Below are positions 45,692 to 53,402 of a DNA stretch of 64,000 nt, piece after piece (the stretch's first letter is position 1; the number at the start of each line of letters is the position of its first letter). A model generated the notes under the pieces. The model did no database searches. It was given only the letters and a program-made list of their open reading frames with translations, and was not told the DNA's origin. Source of the stretch: Pseudoclavibacter soli DSM 23366 (GTDB lineage: Bacteria; Actinomycetota; Actinomycetes; Actinomycetales; Microbacteriaceae); NCBI RefSeq assembly GCF_000423505.1, contig NZ_AUIC01000003.1, forward strand, positions 186,001-250,000, in the 5' to 3' direction. Made by a program: the position numbers and the translations under genes.

Positions 45692-47458
45692 TCACCAAGT
45701 AGTCGGATACTGAGTCAGGTTCGACGTCGACGGTGCCACGTTATTGGTGATGAGCACCTGACTCATCACGTCGTGGAACAATGACATCGTGTTCGCCGAA
45801 GTCTTGTCTGCGATCGGGTTGAAGATCGTGATTCCGACCACGTACTGCGGGTCTTCGGCGGGCGCCATGCCAAACAGGGACGTCACATACTGATCAGAGA
45901 GGTACCCACCGTTGGTGCCTGCGATCTGCGACGTGCCGGTCTTGCCCGCGATGTTGTAGCCAGCGATCTGTGCCGTCTTGCCGGTGTACTCCGTGAACAG
46001 GGGCTCGAGCATGGCTCGCAACTTCGTCGAAGTCTCTGATGAGATCACGCGAGTCGGCTCAGCCTGAGGGTTCTCGGTGACGTTGCCGTCTGAGTCAGTG
46101 CATGAGGCAACCAGACGCGGCGCGATGCGCACACCATCGTTGGCGATTGCTTGGTAGACGCTGGCCATCTGAATGGGTGTGGTCGCGATGCCCTGGCCAA
46201 ACATCGTCGTGTAGTGAGTGAGTTTGTCCCAGGTCGAAGAGTCAGAGAGAATTCCCGCTGACTCAGCGGGGAAGCCGATTCCCGTGGCTGAGCCGAGTCC
46301 GAAGGCTTTCAGGTACTTGTAGCGGGTGCTGTCATCGACGGTGTCACCGACCTGGATGATGCCGGTATTCGACGACTTCATCAGGATGCCGGTGCTGGTC
46401 AGGTTGAGCACGCCGTGATCCCACGCATCTTTAATGGTGTGCCCGGTGCCCTCGATCTCGACACTGCCTGGGGCTTGAAACTGCTCATCGGGGGTGACGG
46501 TTCCGGCTTCGAGCGCAGCAGCCATCGTGATCGACTTGATCGGCGACCCCGGCTCATACGTACTCTGGAAGATGCGCGAGCCGCGATCCTGCTCTTTCGA
46601 TGCGCTCACGTCGTTGGGGTCGACGCTGGGCGTCTCCGCGGCAGCGAGAATATCGCCAGTCTTGGCGTTGAGCACCGTCACCGCGATCCACTGTGAGCCG
46701 AGAATCTCCTGCTGATCGGTAATCTTCTGCTGCACATACCACTGCAGGTCGCGGTCAATGGTGAGCGTGACGTTCTGGCCGTCTTCGACCTGCTGTTCAG
46801 TCACTGTGGTACCCGGAATACGTACCCCGGTCGCACTGCGTTCGTAGGTCTCTTCGCCATCGGTACCCGACAGGCAGGAGTCCTCCATCAGTTCGACCCC
46901 GGCCTGAGCGTTCTCTTCGGAGCCCACGAAACCGAGCACATTGCCGGCAACGGCACCTGACGGGTAGGTCCGATGCGGCACTGACTCGAACTGCACCCAT
47001 GAAATCTCGAGGGCACGCAGCTGATCAAACTGGTCGACGGTCAGCTCTTCTGCCACGATGCTGTATCGACTGGTGCCTTCGAGGGAGGCCAAAACTTTCG
47101 CCTTCTCGATCTCACTGATGTCTGCAATGCGCTGCGCGATCTCGTCGACCGTCTCTTTCTCATAACTGCCGTCGATCGTGACCGACGCGTCAGTCACCAG
47201 CGTCTGATCGACCACCAGTCGGTAGCGCTGGACGGTCTCGGCCAGCACATTGCCGTTGCGATCGAGGATGCTGCCGCGCTTGGCCGTAATCGTGATCGGC
47301 ACTGAGCGCTTGCCCTCAGCCTCTGCGTTGAGAGCATCAGCCTGTACCACCTGAATATCGATCAGACGACCCAAGAACACCAGTGAGACCGCCAGGATGC
47401 CGCCCATAAGCAGCATGAGCCGCCGGCGACGACTTCCCAACTTGGGCTGCACGTTCAC
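45692..47458 (-). CDS. ftsI: Septal class B penicillin-binding protein FtsI (PBP3)
   Basis: Septal peptidoglycan transpeptidase paired with FtsW. The 588-aa protein has a basic start, one membrane helix (LMLLMGGILAVSLVFLG), the pedestal domain (ITAKRGSILDRNGNVLAET), then the transpeptidase motifs S305-P-I-K308 (YEPGSPIKSITMAAALEAG), SSN at 362-364 and K506-T-G. No PASTA domain. The first GTG (47458) has AGGAG almost touching it; the GTG two codons later at 47452 has better spacing and may be the real start. Confidence 0.96.
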   Translation of the reverse strand: MNVQPKLGSRRRRLMLLMGGILAVSLVFLGRLIDIQVVQADALNAEAEGKRSVPITITAKRGSILDRNGNVLAETVQRYRLVVDQTLVTDASVTIDGSYEKETVDEIAQRIADISEIEKAKVLASLEGTSRYSIVAEELTVDQFDQLRALEISWVQFESVPHRTYPSGAVAGNVLGFVGSEENAQAGVELMEDSCLSGTDGEETYERSATGVRIPGTTVTEQQVEDGQNVTLTIDRDLQWYVQQKITDQQEILGSQWIAVTVLNAKTGDILAAAETPSVDPNDVSASKEQDRGSRIFQSTYEPGSPIKSITMAAALEAGTVTPDEQFQAPGSVEIEGTGHTIKDAWDHGVLNLTSTGILMKSSNTGIIQVGDTVDDSTRYKYLKAFGLGSATGIGFPAESAGILSDSSTWDKLTHYTTMFGQGIATTPIQMASVYQAIANDGVRIAPRLVASCTDSDGNVTENPQAEPTRVISSETSTKLRAMLEPLFTEYTGKTAQIAGYNIAGKTGTSQIAGTNGGYLSDQYVTSLFGMAPAEDPQYVVGITIFNPIADKTSANTMSLFHDVMSQVLITNNVAPSTSNLTQYPTTW

Positions 47459-47468
47459 TCCTGTCTCG

Positions 47469-48026
47469 TCAGCGCAGCGAGACCTCTGGCAGCGGCCTGC
47501 CGGAGTCTTCCTGAGCGTTCGTGTCCCCTGTCGTTGAGTTTACGGTGGTGTCGGCCGGGTCGATCGCAGACCCGCCGGAGGCCTCGAGCTCGCCATCGGC
47601 GTCTGAGTTCGTCGCTGTGTTCTCGGTGCTTGAGGTGCCACTGTCGTTGAGTTTCTGCAACAGCACATTGCTGACCGTGCCGTCGCCAGACTTGACCTGC
47701 ACGCCCTTGCTGTCGACCGTTCCGATGGCAGCTGACTTGGCCAAGCTCAGAAAGGTCACCTGGGTGGAGGGCTCCATGCCCATCTCAGTGCCACGTTCGG
47801 CCAGACTCTGCGGCGAGTTGAGCGTCGAGATCTCTTCGGAGACCTGCTGCACCTGCCGGGTCAGTTGCTTCTTCTGCTGCGTCAGTGACTCGATCTGGTA
47901 GCTGCCGTCTGCCAAGCCGATGCTCAGCAGCAGCTGACCGACAATGGCCACCCCGATGACCGCGAGAAGAATGATCACCTGCCGCGGCTGCACGCGCCGC
48001 AGAATGCTGTTCGCCTTGATGCTCAT
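47469..48026 (-). CDS. ftsL: FtsL-like divisome protein, 185 aa
   Basis: Single-span septum protein that forms a coiled coil with an FtsB-type partner and activates FtsWI. After a basic N-terminus comes a membrane helix (VIILLAVIGVAIVGQLLLSIG), a leucine-zipper-like coiled coil (QIESLTQQKKQLTRQVQQVSEEISTL in two parts), LAERGTEMGMEPSTQVTFLSL, and a long Thr/Ser/Asp-rich tail of about 75 residues. Position between rsmH and ftsI identifies it; sequence conservation in FtsL is low. ATG overlaps the rsmH stop. Confidence 0.85.
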   Translation of the reverse strand: MSIKANSILRRVQPRQVIILLAVIGVAIVGQLLLSIGLADGSYQIESLTQQKKQLTRQVQQVSEEISTLNSPQSLAERGTEMGMEPSTQVTFLSLAKSAAIGTVDSKGVQVKSGDGTVSNVLLQKLNDSGTSSTENTATNSDADGELEASGGSAIDPADTTVNSTTGDTNAQEDSGRPLPEVSLR

Positions 48027-48982
48027 GCTGCCCTCCGAGTTCTTCGCACGGCCCGCAGCCGCACCGATGCCGATCGTGAGTTCTGTTGCTGCTCCGCCTC
48101 GTCTGCTTGCTCGGCGCCCCGGGTGAGCAGCTCGAACTCGGGCCGCAACTCGGGCAGATCGACCGGTAGGCCGTGCGGAGTGCGCGATGAGGTCGCATCG
48201 CGGAAGACGCGCTTGACCACGCGGTCTTCAAGCGACTGAAAGCTCATCACGACGAGTGTGCCGCCGACGCGCAGGTGCGAGAGTGCCGCAGGCAGCGCTT
48301 GCTCAAGGCCGGCGAGTTCTTGGTTGACTTCGATTCGGATCGCCTGAAACACCCGTTTAGCAGGATGTCCGCGCTGCTCTCGCGAATTCGTCGCGGTGCG
48401 CACCGCCTCGACCAGATCACCGGTGGTGCGTAGTGGACGTTCAGCGCGCATCTCGACGATGCGGTGCGCGATGCGGCGAGCGTGTTTCTCTTCACCAAAA
48501 GTGCGCAGAAGGGTCCAGAGACGCCCCTCCTCATAGGTGTTGACCACATCAGCGGCCGTGATGCCTTGGGATTGGTCCATGCGCATGTCAAGCGGGGCAT
48601 CGTGCATGTAGGAGAACCCGCGATCCGCGTCATCAAGCTGCAATGACGACACACCGAGGTCGAACAAAATGGCGTCGATCTCGACCTCATCGAGGATCTC
48701 GTGCAAATGGTCATACGACGAATGCACGAAGGTCACGCGGTCGGCAAATGCGGTGAGACGACGGCCAGCGATGGCCAGCGCCTGCTCATCTCGGTCGATG
48801 CAGATCGCGCGAGCCTGTGGACACGCCTCAAGCACCGCTCTGGTGTGCCCGCCCATGCCGGTGGTGGCATCGACGTAGGTCGCGCCAGGATGCGCGAGTG
48901 ACGGCGCCAGCAGATCGACACAGCGCTGTCGCAGCACTGAGGCGTGGATGCCCTCGATGTCGGGCTCAAGATCAGAAGACAC
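48023..48982 (-). CDS. rsmH: 16S rRNA (cytosine1402-N4)-methyltransferase RsmH (MraW)
   Basis: Methylates C1402 in the ribosomal P site. The 319-aa protein has [15 protein letters not shown], the SAM-binding [60 protein letters not shown] with the family motif, [19 protein letters not shown] and [18 protein letters not shown]. It begins 11 nt before the end of mraZ (overlapping), typical of the first dcw genes. Confidence 0.96.
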   Translation of the reverse strand: MSSDLEPDIEGIHASVLRQRCVDLLAPSLAHPGATYVDATTGMGGHTRAVLEACPQARAICIDRDEQALAIAGRRLTAFADRVTFVHSSYDHLHEILDEVEIDAILFDLGVSSLQLDDADRGFSYMHDAPLDMRMDQSQGITAADVVNTYEEGRLWTLLRTFGEEKHARRIAHRIVEMRAERPLRTTGDLVEAVRTATNSREQRGHPAKRVFQAIRIEVNQELAGLEQALPAALSHLRVGGTLVVMSFQSLEDRVVKRVFRDATSSRTPHGLPVDLPELRPEFELLTRGAEQADEAEQQQNSRSASVRLRAVRRTRRAA

Positions 48983-49406
48983 CGGGGATCACCTCCTCGG
49001 CGGTCTCCGCGAATGGATCTTCTTGGGCCTGCAGGTAGTCGTCCCAGGCCGTGGCCGACCAAATCTCGGCACGGTTTCCTGTGCCGATGACGGCGAGATC
49101 GCGTTCCAACCCCGCATATCGGCGCAGATCGGCCGGTACTGTAATGCGCCCCTGACGATCAGGCACCTGATCGGAGGCACCCGAAAGAAACAGGCGGAGG
49201 AAGTCGCGCGCCTGCTTGCTCGTCATTGGGGCCTGCCGGATGGTCTCGTGGATGCGTTCAAACTCGCGGGCACTGAAGACGTAGACGCAGTGCTCTTGGC
49301 CTCGCGTGAGCACGACGCCCTGCGCCAGTTCCTCACGGAACTTCGCCGGAAGAAAGAGTCGCCCCTTCTCGTCCAGACGTGGGGAGTGTGTGCCGAGAAA
49401 CACCTG
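48972..49406 (-). CDS. mraZ: Transcriptional regulator MraZ
   Basis: AbrB-fold regulator that binds repeats upstream of its own gene and controls the dcw operon. I choose the GTG at 49406 ([21 protein letters not shown]) because AGGAAGGGAG lies 5-10 nt upstream and the product (144 aa) has the normal MraZ length and start; an ATG nine codons earlier would add a non-conserved stretch. Both half-domains are present: [17 protein letters not shown] and the second [18 protein letters not shown]. Array of possible binding sites at 49441-49490. Confidence 0.96.
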   Translation of the reverse strand, partial: QVFLGTHSPRLDEKGRLFLPAKFREELAQGVVLTRGQEHCVYVFSAREFERIHETIRQAPMTSKQARDFLRLFLSGASDQVPDRQGRITVPADLRRYAGLERDLAVIGTGNRAEIWSATAWDDYLQAQEDPFAETAEEVIPGVF

Positions 49407-49440
49407 CGCTCCCTTCCTGCCGAGATGTGCCACCGCGAGT

Positions 49441-49490
49441 ATTCACCACATTACCCCACTTTCATCCACATTCCCCATCAAATCCCCCAC
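49441..49490 (-). promoter_or_regulatory. MraZ operator array upstream of mraZ
   Basis: On the minus strand GTGGGG, GATGGGG, GTGGAT, GTGGGG and GTGGTG follow one another every 10 bp (11 bp once), on one helix face, separated by A/T-rich 4-5-mers. MraZ of E. coli binds TGGGN repeats at 10-bp period, so this is very probably its autoregulatory site; five units is more than the usual three. Confidence 0.75.
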
Positions 49491-49510
49491 TACTTTGCGC
49501 ATCCATACAA

Positions 49511-49543
49511 AAACACCCCGGAATCACAAGGATTCACGGGGTG
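49511..49543 (-). terminator. Intrinsic terminator upstream of mraZ
   Basis: On the minus strand ACCCCG, a bulged A, GAATC and GATTC form a stem of about 11 bp (49516-49543) followed by GTTTTTG. It ends transcripts from the DUF3040 gene, 175 bp upstream, or acts as a leader attenuator if the mraZ promoter is further upstream. Confidence 0.75.
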
Positions 49544-49717
49544 GAGGAAGGTGGAGCAAAAAACGCCAAGGAAGATCACACAGGTGTCACCAGATGCGAC
49601 TCAGCGCGCACCAAGACCACAATTCGTGACACCCGAAGCCGCACATCTCAGCCAGATGAGTCAAGCTACGGCGCAAAGGTCAGCGAGGACATCGCCCCGT
49701 GGATGGGTGTGTGATGC

Positions 49718-50089
49718 TCAGTCGTTGCGACGATCGTTCCAACGCTGTTCGAGCCGGTCGAACACCGAGTTGGAGGAGGAAGGAGCATGCTTGCGTGGAG
49801 CTGCGCCATTCAGGTGCTGATCTTGTTGCGCATCGTCGATGCGTCGCGTGGCCCAGACCACGCCGCCCACGACCACAAGAAAACCAAGCACCCCGACAAT
49901 CACCAGCTTCATCGAGACGGCGAGCAGCAGCAGCGCGAAACCCCCGACGACGCCAAGTGCCCCAACGACGACGGCTCGACGATCCCACGTGCGCCCGTGC
50001 GACGACGTGGACACTTCGTCTGACTCGGTGCGGTAGAGGTTGCGCTCCATCTCTTCGAGCAGGCGCTGCTCGTTCTCTGAAAGCGGCAT
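49718..50089 (-). CDS. DUF3040 membrane protein, 123 aa
   Basis: Function unknown; the family is typical of actinobacteria and often lies between the dcw cluster and prenyl-synthase or polymerase genes. The sequence starts MPLSENEQRLLEEMERNLYR (the DUF3040 signature), then two membrane helices (AVVVGALGVVGGFALLLLAV and LVIVGVLGFLVVVGGVVWA) and a hydrophilic tail (KHAPSSSNSVFDRLEQRW). AGAGG precedes the ATG by 5 nt. It diverges from the polyprenyl synthase. Confidence 0.9.
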   Translation of the reverse strand: MPLSENEQRLLEEMERNLYRTESDEVSTSSHGRTWDRRAVVVGALGVVGGFALLLLAVSMKLVIVGVLGFLVVVGGVVWATRRIDDAQQDQHLNGAAPRKHAPSSSNSVFDRLEQRWNDRRND

Positions 50090-50150
50090 GAGTACCTCTG
50101 TTCGTTGACTGCGGACTCTCTTCGCCTGATTTTAGTCGTATGCGATTGAT

Positions 50151-50156
50151 TAGGCT
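50151..50156 (+). promoter_or_regulatory. Leaderless promoter -10 box of the polyprenyl synthase gene
   Basis: TAGGCT ends 6 nt before the GTG at 50163, so transcription should begin at the start codon. An AGGAGG run directly abuts the GTG and is too close to act as a ribosome site. Confidence 0.5.
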
Positions 50157-50162
50157 AGGAGG

Positions 50163-51272
50163 GTGAGCGCACAATCCACCTTGCTGCCCCTGATCCAGGA
50201 TCGCATCGACGCCTTCCTCGACCGGGCGCAGACCGACCTCGAGCGCATCTCCCCACTCGCCGCACCCCTGATGACCCAGTCGCGTGCACTGATGTCTGGC
50301 GGCAAGCGACTGCGTGCGATGTTCTGTTATTGGGGCTGGCGCAGCGTCGAGTCGATCGAGCGCCTCGACGAGCAACAGGGGCGAGACCAGCTCGAGTGTG
50401 TGCTGGCTTTGGGCACGGCAATCGAGTTCTTTCATGCCGCGGCGCTTGTGCACGACGATGTGATCGACCACTCAGACACTCGCCGTGGCATTGCCGCCGC
50501 ACACGTCGAGTTCAGCTCGATGCATCGGCGCGATCATTGGCGCGGAGACGCCGATCAGTTCGGCGCGTCGGCAGCCATCGTGCTGGGCGATGTGCTGCTC
50601 GGCTGGGCCCATGCTCAGTTCGCCGCGGCCGTGGCTGCTCTGCCCGGCGACGCCCGCCAGCAGACTCTGCGCGACCTGATCGCCCAAATGACCAGTGATG
50701 TGATGATCGGCCAATATCTCGACATCGTCGGCGAGCATGCCTGGCCTGCTCTGCCCGATGATGAGAGTCTGCAGCGCGCCGAGACCGTGCTGCAGTACAA
50801 GTCGGCTCGCTATTCGGTCGAGCAGCCATTGTTGCTCGGAGCCTTGGTCGGTGGAGGCGACCAACGACAGCTGCAGGCTCTTGCCAAGTTCGGCTCCCAT
50901 GCCGGGCTCGCCTTCCAGCTGCGCGACGACGTGCTGGGCGTGTTCGGAGACCCTGCCGTCACTGGTAAGCCCGCCGGCGACGATCTGCGCGAGGGCAAAC
51001 GCACCGTTCTGGTCGCACTGGCACGCTCCGCAGTGCCCGCCGGCGTGCGTCATGTGCTTGACGATCTGCTGGGTGACCCAGATCTGAGCGATTCACAGGT
51101 CAGCATGCTGCAGACCACCATCACCGAGTCAGGTGCACTGCAGTCAACAGAGCGCCTCATCGACGATCACTACGAGCAGGCGATCGCCGCGCTCGACGGC
51201 GCTGGCCTCAGTGCAGAGGCGACTCTGACCCTCACCGATCTTGCTGAACGCGCTGCCCGTCGACACAGCTGA
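50163..51272 (+). CDS. Polyprenyl diphosphate synthase (IdsA/GGPPS type)
   Basis: Condenses isopentenyl diphosphate with allylic diphosphates, giving precursors for menaquinone, carotenoids or undecaprenyl lipids. The 369-aa protein has GGKRLRAMFCYWGW, the first aspartate motif AALVHDDVIDHSDTRRG (DDxxD), KSARYSVEQPLLLGAL and the second Asp motif FQLRDDVLGVFGDPAVTGKPAGDDLREGK in two parts. The residue before the first motif (F-H-A-A) suggests a medium-length product, not firmly. In mycobacteria the related gene also lies near pknL and aroG, matching this layout. Confidence 0.9.
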   Translation: MSAQSTLLPLIQDRIDAFLDRAQTDLERISPLAAPLMTQSRALMSGGKRLRAMFCYWGWRSVESIERLDEQQGRDQLECVLALGTAIEFFHAAALVHDDVIDHSDTRRGIAAAHVEFSSMHRRDHWRGDADQFGASAAIVLGDVLLGWAHAQFAAAVAALPGDARQQTLRDLIAQMTSDVMIGQYLDIVGEHAWPALPDDESLQRAETVLQYKSARYSVEQPLLLGALVGGGDQRQLQALAKFGSHAGLAFQLRDDVLGVFGDPAVTGKPAGDDLREGKRTVLVALARSAVPAGVRHVLDDLLGDPDLSDSQVSMLQTTITESGALQSTERLIDDHYEQAIAALDGAGLSAEATLTLTDLAERAARRHS

Positions 51273-51294
51273 GGCCACTTCGTCGGTGGCCACG

Positions 51295-51300
51295 TAGAAT
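51295..51300 (+). promoter_or_regulatory. Leaderless promoter -10 box of the PASTA kinase gene
   Basis: TAGAAT ends 7 nt before the GTG at 51308, and no ribosome site is present, so the kinase mRNA is probably leaderless, separate from the prenyl synthase 35 bp upstream. Confidence 0.5.
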
Positions 51301-51307
51301 TGCTCTC

Positions 51308-53323
51308 GTGAGCGATTCCTTCATTCCGCCGAGCGACCCGCTGATCGGGTCGACGCTCGACGCGCGCTACCGCATCGACGAGCGCCTCGCCCGAGGCGGC
51401 ATGGCCACGGTGTATCTCGCCCGCGACCTGCGACTCGACCGCCCGGTAGCGGTGAAAGTGCTGCATGCCCACCTGGCCGAAGACGAGACCTTTCGGGTGA
51501 AGTTCACTCGCGAGGCCTTGGCCTCAGCCAGACTCTCCGACCCCAACGTGGTCAATGTGTTCGACCAGGGCGAGAGCGAGGGCATCTGTTACTTGGTGCT
51601 CGAATACGTGCCCGGGCAGACCCTCCGCGGACTGTTGCAGCAGCAGCCGCGCCTGTCGCCCGGTGTCACACTCGAAATTCTCGATCAACTGCTCGAGGGG
51701 CTTTCCGCTGCACATCGTGCCGGCATCGTGCATCGTGATCTGAAACCCGAGAACATCCTGCTCACCCCCGACGGCCGGGTGAAGATCGCCGATTTCGGCC
51801 TGGCTCGAGCCGCCTCTCGCGCCACCTCGTCGAACTCGTCGCTGATGGGCACGGTGGCCTATCTCTCGCCCGAGCTGCTGCGCCGCGGTCAGGCCGACGA
51901 GCGCAGCGACATCTACGCAGTTGGCATCATCCTCTTCGAAATGCTCACCGGGCAACAGCCCTTTACCGGCGAGCACCCCGAGCACATCGCCTACCAACAC
52001 GCGACCGAGAATGTGCCGCTGCCCAGCGAGATCGTGCCAACGGTACCCACAGAACTTGACGACTTAGTGGTCTGGGCCACTCGCACCGAGCCCGAAGACC
52101 GCCCAGCAAATGCGCGTGAGCTGCTCGACGAGACACGGCGCGTCGAAGACGAGCTCGGACTCACCGCACTGAGCCCGCATGGAGTCGTCGACCTCATTCA
52201 TCGCACCGAGAGCGGCGACCGCTCCGAAAACGCCACACAGGTGCTCGAGCCCACCGCGATTGCACCCGAGCTACCGCCGACGACCGCCACAGAGCCAGAG
52301 GCAGCCGCTTCGAGCGCGGTGGCCGTGGCCGAACGCCTCAGCACCGACCTCAATACTCCGCGATCGGCAGTGGTGCGCGGCACCGCTCGGCGTCGCAGAC
52401 GCGGCTGGATGCTCTCGTTCGCCACGCTGCTGATCACCGCACTGGTCGCCGGTGCGGGCTGGTTCTTGGGCGACGGCCCCGGTGCGGGCATCGTCCTGCC
52501 CGGAGTCGCCGGCACCGCACCGGCTGACGCACAGACAACGCTCGAGCAGCTCGGCTTCACCACGGCGCAGGTCGAAGAGAACAGTATCGACGTACCCAAG
52601 GGCCAGGTCATCGGCACCGATCCGGCCGAGGGCACCCGCGTGCCCAAGAAGTCTCAGGTGACCATTCGCATCTCGGCAGGCCCTCGACTGATTCCCCTGC
52701 CGAGCGTGCTCGGCGCCGACGCCGATCTGGCTTCCTCTGCACTCACCGAGGCCGGTTTCGTAGTCGCCGCCGAACGGCCGGAACGCTTCGACTCGACGGT
52801 ATCGGCGGGCTCAGTGATCGAGGTGTTGGGCACCGACTCAGCCGCGATCGCCGTGGGCACCGAAGTCGAAGAGGCCAGCACCTTGACGCTGGTCGTCTCG
52901 TTGGGCGCGATTCCCTCGGTCACCGGCAGCTCGCTGAGCGAGGCGACCGCGACACTTGAGAGCGCCGGCTTGGTCGTTGCCTCATCTGAGGCGTACAGCG
53001 ACGACGTGCCCGCTGGGCAGGTGATCTCGGCCAAACCGGCCCGAACCCCCACCACGAAGGGCGACACCATCAACGTCGTGGTCTCCAAGGGCCCTGAAAT
53101 GGTGACCGTGCCCGATGTGTCGGGCAAGACGCTTACTGCAGCACAGGCGGCGCTCCAGGCCGCCGGCCTCAGTGGCACGTCAAACTATCCCCAGCAAAAC
53201 GTGCCACTGACGAATACCAGTTACTGGGATGTCGTGAAAGTCACCAGCACCAATCCGGCGGCGGGCTCTCAGGTCAAAAAAGGGTCATCCGTGACGATGA
53301 ACGGCATGTTCAATCCGTTCTGA
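51308..53323 (+). CDS. Serine/threonine protein kinase with four PASTA domains (PknB/PknL class)
   Basis: Membrane sensor kinase. Residues about 20-285 are a Hanks-type kinase: glycine loop RGGMATVYLA, AVKVLHAHL (ATP Lys), GIVHRDLKPENILL, IADFGLARA, SLMGTVAYLSPE and SDIYAVGIILFEMLTG, so it should be active. A linker, a membrane helix (residues about 363-385, MLSFATLLITALVAGAGWFLG) and four extracellular PASTA repeats follow, ending NGMFNPF. By position beside the prenyl synthase and DAHP synthase it matches mycobacterial pknL, but that lacks PASTA, so I leave the symbol open. Likely senses lipid II or muropeptides. Confidence 0.93.
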   Translation: MSDSFIPPSDPLIGSTLDARYRIDERLARGGMATVYLARDLRLDRPVAVKVLHAHLAEDETFRVKFTREALASARLSDPNVVNVFDQGESEGICYLVLEYVPGQTLRGLLQQQPRLSPGVTLEILDQLLEGLSAAHRAGIVHRDLKPENILLTPDGRVKIADFGLARAASRATSSNSSLMGTVAYLSPELLRRGQADERSDIYAVGIILFEMLTGQQPFTGEHPEHIAYQHATENVPLPSEIVPTVPTELDDLVVWATRTEPEDRPANARELLDETRRVEDELGLTALSPHGVVDLIHRTESGDRSENATQVLEPTAIAPELPPTTATEPEAAASSAVAVAERLSTDLNTPRSAVVRGTARRRRRGWMLSFATLLITALVAGAGWFLGDGPGAGIVLPGVAGTAPADAQTTLEQLGFTTAQVEENSIDVPKGQVIGTDPAEGTRVPKKSQVTIRISAGPRLIPLPSVLGADADLASSALTEAGFVVAAERPERFDSTVSAGSVIEVLGTDSAAIAVGTEVEEASTLTLVVSLGAIPSVTGSSLSEATATLESAGLVVASSEAYSDDVPAGQVISAKPARTPTTKGDTINVVVSKGPEMVTVPDVSGKTLTAAQAALQAAGLSGTSNYPQQNVPLTNTSYWDVVKVTSTNPAAGSQVKKGSSVTMNGMFNPF

Positions 53324-53340
53324 TCAGCTGTGCGTGCGAA

Positions 53341-53381
53341 GCGAGGGGTCGGCATCCGACATATGGATACCGACCCCTCGC
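53341..53381. terminator. Bidirectional hairpin between the kinase and DAHP synthase genes
   Basis: A perfect 12-bp stem GCGAGGGGTCGG (53341-53352) with CCGACCCCTCGC (53370-53381) and a 17-nt loop lies between two convergent genes. No clear T-run follows on either strand. Confidence 0.75.
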
Positions 53382-53402
53382 GCCGTATCTGCGGCAGATC
53401 AA

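Larger units (their letters stand above)
49407..49717 (-). other. 311-bp upstream region of mraZ
   Basis: No gene. From mraZ outward on the minus strand: ribosome site (about 49411-49420), five 10-bp-spaced MraZ-type boxes (49441-49490), an intrinsic terminator (49511-49543), and an inverted repeat GGTGTCAC (49583-49590) / GTGACACC (49626-49633) of unknown role. The mraZ promoter should lie between the terminator and the boxes, or upstream of the terminator if this is an attenuator. Confidence 0.6.

Noticed and set aside
32017-49406. A missing ftsA as a sign of gene loss
   Set aside because: Actinobacteria normally lack ftsA and use SepF and Wag31, both of which are present.
50157-50162. AGGAGG as the ribosome site of the polyprenyl synthase gene
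   Set aside because: It abuts the GTG with no spacer. The leaderless reading with TAGGCT six bases upstream fits better.
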